Shown in pieces: positions 16,132 to 20,002 of a stretch of 20,002 nt of DNA. The notes beneath the pieces were generated by a model. That model ran no database searches, was not told where the DNA came from, and saw only the letters and a list, made by a program, of their open reading frames with translations. The first letter of the stretch is position 1. Every line of letters starts with the position of its first letter. The stretch comes from a virus. The position numbers and the translations under genes are program-made. The stretch covers positions 22,297 to 42,298 of IMG/VR virus record IMGVR_UViG_3300030110_005272; one strand, 5' to 3'.

Positions 16132-17580
16132 ATGAAGCTTGAGACATATCAGTTTAAAACAAAACCCTACGATCATCAATACAAAACTTTAGAGCAGAGT
16201 TATAACAAGGATAATTATGCTTTGTTTTTAGAAATGGGACTGGGTAAATCTAAAATTTTAATCGACAACATTGGGATTTTATTCCAAGCTAAAAAAATAT
16301 CCGGCGTGGTTATTGTTGCACCCAAGGGAGTTTTAGATAACTGGTCAATCAATGAAATAGAACGTCACTTACCAGACGACATAGCTCGAGAGGTATTAGT
16401 CTGGCAACCAAATCATACGCAACGTTGGACCAAGGACTTCCGCAAAATGGTTGACGAGGACAGCACTGGCACCTTAAATGTTTTTTTAGTAAACGTTGAA
16501 GCTTTTGCGACAGCCAAAGGTTGCAAATTTGTTGAAGAGTTTTTAAATACGCACGACTGTATGCTCGCAGTAGATGAATCAACTACCATTAAGAATCCAA
16601 AAGCCAAGCGCACAAAAAATCTTACTGCCTTGGCACCACTAGCAAACTATCGTCGTATCTTGACCGGTTTTCCAATTACCAAGGCACCGTTGGATTTGTA
16701 CTCACAGTGTTATTTTTTGCATCCAAATCTCTTGGGCTATAGTAGTTACTATGCTTTCAGGGCGCGCTATGCAATCATGAAGCGTCAACAAATGGGCGCT
16801 CGAGGTTTTGATCAGATCGTTGGGTTCCAGCGCTTAGATGAGCTACAAGAAGCAATTAAAAATTTTTCAATTCGTTACACCAAAGATGAGTGTTTAGATT
16901 TACCAGCCAAAACTTATAGCAAACGTTATGTTGAACTTACTAAAGAACAAAAGATAGCTTATGAACAGATGAAACAAGAAGCGGTAATGATTTTAGAAGA
17001 TGAAACTTTCTCGACCATGAACGTCTTGACTCAATTGATGCGCTTACAACAAGTAGTAGCTGGCAGTTTACGTAACGAGGCAGGAGAAACTATTTACTTA
17101 GAAAACAACAGACTACAGGCGGTATTGGATGTGCTGGCAGAGACGGATGGTAAGGTTGTGTTATTTGCTGTGTTCCGTACAGACATAGAGAGGTTAGCAG
17201 AAATGCTCCGAGAAAAATATGGAAAAAATTCGGTGGCCACATATTACGGCGAAACTCCTCAAAATGAACGTCAAAATATAATTACTCGCTTTCAGGACCC
17301 AGATAACGAGTTAAAGTATTTTATCTCAAATCCGCAGACGGGTGGTAGAGGAATCACGTTAACAGAAGCAAACGTTATAATATATTACTCAAACAGCTAT
17401 GACTTAGAGCTTAGAATTCAATCAGAAGATCGTATTCACCGTATTGGGCAAAACGATAAATGCACTTACATAGACTTAGTAGCCAAAGATACAGTGGACG
17501 AAAAGATTTTAAAGACCTTGCTAAACAAAGTGAAAATAAGTAATGAGGTATTGGGGGAAGTTAGACAATGGTTTGATTAG
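16132..17580 (+). CDS. SNF2-like superfamily 2 helicase/ATPase
   Basis: A 482-residue SF2 ATPase of the SNF2/RapA type. Motifs in order: Q-like YDHQ (13-16), Walker A EMGLGKS (34-40), motif Ia VIVAPKGVLDNW, motif II D148-E-S-T in place of DEAH or DEGH, motif III LTGFPITKAPLDLYSQ, motif IV-like VVLFAVFRTDIERL, motif V NPQTGGRGITLTEAN and motif VI QSEDRIHRIGQ (430-440). Both RecA-like lobes are complete and no extra domain is fused. Such small phage proteins are common in replication clusters. They may translocate on duplex DNA, strip bound proteins or restart forks; strand separation is not assured. The start is set by AAAGGA at 8-base spacing. It is divergent from the replication operon and is followed 15 bases later by a plus-strand ATG, though a later ATG is preferred for the next gene. 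Confidence 0.95.
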   Translation: MKLETYQFKTKPYDHQYKTLEQSYNKDNYALFLEMGLGKSKILIDNIGILFQAKKISGVVIVAPKGVLDNWSINEIERHLPDDIAREVLVWQPNHTQRWTKDFRKMVDEDSTGTLNVFLVNVEAFATAKGCKFVEEFLNTHDCMLAVDESTTIKNPKAKRTKNLTALAPLANYRRILTGFPITKAPLDLYSQCYFLHPNLLGYSSYYAFRARYAIMKRQQMGARGFDQIVGFQRLDELQEAIKNFSIRYTKDECLDLPAKTYSKRYVELTKEQKIAYEQMKQEAVMILEDETFSTMNVLTQLMRLQQVVAGSLRNEAGETIYLENNRLQAVLDVLAETDGKVVLFAVFRTDIERLAEMLREKYGKNSVATYYGETPQNERQNIITRFQDPDNELKYFISNPQTGGRGITLTEANVIIYYSNSYDLELRIQSEDRIHRIGQNDKCTYIDLVAKDTVDEKILKTLLNKVKISNEVLGEVRQWFD

Positions 17581-17589
17581 CAGTATAAT
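17562..17589 (+). promoter_or_regulatory. Candidate promoter inside SNF2 3' end
   Basis: TAGACA (17562-17567; 5 of 6 to consensus) and a perfect TATAAT (17584-17589) are 16 bases apart, over the last codons and stop of the SNF2 gene. The predicted start is near 17596. It would give the small acidic gene and the giant gene their own transcript. Confidence 0.55.
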
Positions 17590-17631
17590 CAAAGGATGAA
17601 ACTATTTGTTAATTTAAAAGAAGATTTTGCT

Positions 17632-17856
17632 ATGAACGAAGGTATCGCAGAAGTTTTAGAAGAACTTAATCCAGTTTTAGAAAAAGCTTTATTAGAAAAA
17701 AGTGACACTTGGGATTTAATTACCGCTAGCATGATTCAAATTGCTACGTTGGTAGGGCGTAAAAACTTAGACAAAGACATAGTAATTACCATGCTGTGTT
17801 ACATGCTGGCTCAAACTGACGGCGTATTTGTTGATGAAGATGAAACTAGACATTAG
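17632..17856 (+). CDS. Small acidic helical protein, unknown
   Basis: A 74-residue, mostly helical protein (EGIAEVLEELNPVLEKALL, then a hydrophobic ITASMIQIATLV and IVITMLCYMLAQ), ending acidic (FVDEDE). I do not recognise the family. ATG at 17596 would give 86 residues, but its AAAGG touches the start codon and the strong TATAAT just upstream predicts transcription starting there. ATG at 17632 has AGAAG at 8-base spacing and a leader of about 36 bases, so it is preferred. Its stop lies two bases before the giant gene's start, so the two are probably co-translated. That spacing could suit a chaperone or partner of the giant protein, as for small proteins paired with ejected ones, but this is inference. 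Confidence 0.65.
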   Translation: MNEGIAEVLEELNPVLEKALLEKSDTWDLITASMIQIATLVGRKNLDKDIVITMLCYMLAQTDGVFVDEDETRH

Positions 17857-17858
17857 CT

Positions 17859-20002
17859 ATGGCCACACCAGAAGAACAAGAAAAAGATACCTCTTTCCTT
17901 AGTGCATTTTCTTATGCACTAGACCAGCCTTTAGAAAATATTGGCACAACTTTAGATGCTATGGGCTTTGAAGATGCCGGTAAGTATTTAAAAGATTTAA
18001 CTGAAGCGCCAGAAAATTATGAATCCGCGACCGAAGGTTTTTTAAACAAAAATGGTTTTTTATTTGATGTAGGGTTTTTACCTAGAGCTGTGGTAGAACA
18101 AGCCGGACAGTTAGCTGGGTCAATTGCTACTCGAGCAGGTGGAGCTTTCCTTGGTGGAGCTCTTGGTTCTGTTGGTGGACCTGGAGGTAGCGCAATCGGT
18201 GCAGTTACTGGTGCTATATTAGGACCAACTTTATTTGAATCTGCACAAATCGCTGGTCCGGTTGCTTTAGCTAGAGCCAAAGCCAATGGGCGTGACGAAC
18301 CGAACTGGGAAGATTGGTCAGGTGCTGGCGGTACCGCATTAGGCAGTGGTTTGTTAAACGCTTTTGGCGTTTATGGTATTGGTAAATTAAACAGCACGAT
18401 CTATGGTTCTGCTATACGTGAAGGTGTTACCGAAGGCTTACAAGGTTTGGGCGAACAAATAGGTAGCACGCTTTTAACTGACGCAGGTCTACAAATAGAT
18501 CCAAAAGCTGCTATTGGAGAGGCTTTAATTGGTGGTACGGTTGGTGGTATAGCGCAAACGCCGAGCAGTATTTATGCTAACACTAGACAAGAAATAGAAG
18601 CAGAAGAAGTTGGCGAAACACCGTTGTTGCCTGCACCAGTAGCCGAAGAACCAATCGTAGAAGAGCCAGTGGTAGCGGAACAACCGACCACGGACGAAGG
18701 ACCAATCATACTGCCGCCACCGCCAACTGATTACGGAAGAATGAGTGTTCGAGACGTTTTTGCTAACGCTCAAGATAAAGCATTGGAAAGCAATAGAGAT
18801 ATATTTATAGCGGGGCGTTCTGTGCCTCGTTTAGAAGAAGAATTTTTGGCTTTAGACTCTGGTCTTAATATTTATCCATACGCTGATGTCATGGAAACTA
18901 TAACTAAAAACTTAGACCAATATGGGTATTCGGAAGATATGAATTTAAAAGAGCTTGCTGACTTTACTAAATTAAAATTGCAAGATACATACGATGCTAA
19001 GTTTATGGAAAGTTTTGATGCGTACGTTAATGAACCAGAAAAAATAGAAGAATACATAGAAAATTTAAGAAATCGTTTTTCACCAGAAGAAGAGTTTGAT
19101 GTTGAAGATTTAACTCCCAATGAAATAGCTGAAGTCAGAGAAAACTTTCGAATGTATTTCGATGACCACCGAGGTGAAGTTGAAGATGTTATAAAAAAAT
19201 CAGGACTTCGTGATGAAGATGGAAATTTTGTAAACATAGATACTTATATTAATACACGAATAGAAGACGAATTAGAAAGCGCGTTACGAGACAAACAAAC
19301 AAGATTACAAGGTGAGTTAAAGTTTGTGAAAGCTGACAAAAGATTTTTAAACCCAGACTATAGAAAATTAAATTACACTCCAGGCATTACACCATCTATT
19401 TTATTAGCTAACGAAGAGGCCATACGTTTACAAGACAACATAGAAACTTTAGGTGGAGGCGATTTACTGGCGGATCTACAAATTGATCCTAACTTTGCTA
19501 GTGTCAGTGTGGTGCGTAATGCTATTAAAAATATGCCTGCAGAAGACAAAGCTATTAATTACTACAACGAACTTACTACTGGTAATGCTAAAGAAGATAA
19601 ATTAGCTCAACAAGAAATGGAAGACTCTGAGTTGGACAAATTTTTAAAATTAAAAGGCGAAGAAAAAATTTCTGTGTCTGAAATAGATAGCTTTATGGAA
19701 GGCTACATGGCAGGCACAGTAGTCGAGTCTGTGCCTATAGCGCATGGTAGCATAGGTTTAAACCACGACGCTAAAAACAAAGGCTTTGAATTAAATCATA
19801 CTTACCTACCTAGACTAAACCCTAAACAAGAAGAAAAAATAAAAAATGTTCAAGAAAGTATAGAAGGAGTAGGAATACTTGATCGAATGGAGCAAGAGGA
19901 CATACTCAGCGACATTAGTCGTTCTACTTACGCTAATGCAGAAAGTCACTTTACCAGTAAATATGGTGAACCTTTATTTTGGGTGCGTGGGTCAAGCGGA
20001 AC
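17859..20002 (+). CDS. Second giant polyvalent-type protein, 3' partial
   Basis: The frame is open from ATG at 17859 to the right edge: 714 residues and no stop. The N-terminus parallels the 1676-aa protein. A short helix (SAFSYALDQPLENIG) is followed by a Gly/Ala-rich hydrophobic block at 80-135, an EGVTEGLQGLGEQ helix at 188-200 and a second Gly-rich hydrophobic stretch at 216-232. An acidic, Pro-rich linker lies at 245-290, then long charged helices. Residues about 549-620 (NMP at 558-560, then a D-S-E-L-D-K-F-L and K-I-S-V-S-E-I-D-S-F pattern) match a helical module I recall from phage large polyvalent proteins. The visible end, GEPLFWVRG at 703-711, looks like the start of the following module. 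It is probably packaged and ejected, or acts early; it lies beside an SNF2 ATPase rather than in the structural block. The ribosome site is weak. Confidence 0.82.
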   Translation, partial: MATPEEQEKDTSFLSAFSYALDQPLENIGTTLDAMGFEDAGKYLKDLTEAPENYESATEGFLNKNGFLFDVGFLPRAVVEQAGQLAGSIATRAGGAFLGGALGSVGGPGGSAIGAVTGAILGPTLFESAQIAGPVALARAKANGRDEPNWEDWSGAGGTALGSGLLNAFGVYGIGKLNSTIYGSAIREGVTEGLQGLGEQIGSTLLTDAGLQIDPKAAIGEALIGGTVGGIAQTPSSIYANTRQEIEAEEVGETPLLPAPVAEEPIVEEPVVAEQPTTDEGPIILPPPPTDYGRMSVRDVFANAQDKALESNRDIFIAGRSVPRLEEEFLALDSGLNIYPYADVMETITKNLDQYGYSEDMNLKELADFTKLKLQDTYDAKFMESFDAYVNEPEKIEEYIENLRNRFSPEEEFDVEDLTPNEIAEVRENFRMYFDDHRGEVEDVIKKSGLRDEDGNFVNIDTYINTRIEDELESALRDKQTRLQGELKFVKADKRFLNPDYRKLNYTPGITPSILLANEEAIRLQDNIETLGGGDLLADLQIDPNFASVSVVRNAIKNMPAEDKAINYYNELTTGNAKEDKLAQQEMEDSELDKFLKLKGEEKISVSEIDSFMEGYMAGTVVESVPIAHGSIGLNHDAKNKGFELNHTYLPRLNPKQEEKIKNVQESIEGVGILDRMEQEDILSDISRSTYANAESHFTSKYGEPLFWVRGSSG

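Noticed and set aside
19950-20002. ADP-ribosyltransferase domain start at F-W-V-R-G
   Set aside because: Only one possible motif is visible before the edge and the preceding helical module favours a different polyvalent module; kept only as an alternative.

Overview
The window is a densely coded, AT-rich stretch of a tailed-phage genome. Genes mostly abut or overlap by 1-4 bases, and nearly everything recognisable is a virion or DNA-replication protein. The gene set suggests a marine podovirus-like phage of a low-GC bacterium: a family A DNA polymerase with Leu at the '762' position, an archaeo-eukaryotic-type primase, a GAFGGSR virion protein and giant 'polyvalent' proteins. Proteobacterial hosts, including SAR11-like ones, fit because several genes have Shine-Dalgarno sites; this host guess is inference. 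No integrase, tRNA, rRNA, CRISPR array or insertion sequence was seen.

Layout: (1) bases 2-8281, plus strand, a late/virion block. It holds a LysM protein cut by the left edge, a 301-aa GAFGGSR-type protein, a 511-aa coiled-coil protein with an in-frame Glu-Lys microsatellite, and a 1676-aa giant protein. (2) Bases 16050 down to 8252, minus strand, a replication block. In transcription order: a 100-aa unknown, a 36-aa basic peptide, a 189-aa conserved phage protein, a 259-aa candidate ssDNA-binding protein, a 105-base gap with two stem-loops, a primase-polymerase, a UvrD-like helicase, DNA polymerase, a ribbon-helix-helix protein and a PD-(D/E)XK nuclease. The two blocks converge and overlap tail to tail by 30 bases. 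(3) Bases 16132-20002, plus strand, divergent from block 2: an SNF2-like ATPase, a small acidic helical protein and a second giant protein cut by the right edge.

The minus-strand block makes up most of a replisome: primase, helicase, polymerase, nuclease and probable accessory DNA-binding proteins. No DnaB- or gp4-like hexameric helicase is visible, so unwinding must rely on the SF1/SF2 enzymes here, an enzyme encoded outside the window, or the host. The two giant proteins share an N-terminal plan of a Gly/Ala-rich hydrophobic block followed by an E-G-x-T-E helix. They are best read as large polyvalent, probably virion-packaged and ejected proteins, one in the structural block and one beside the SNF2 ATPase.

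The only non-coding stretches are the 105-base gap at 14165-14269, the 81-base divergent promoter region at 16051-16131, and gaps of 21 bases or fewer elsewhere. No gene-free stretch exceeds 300 bases.
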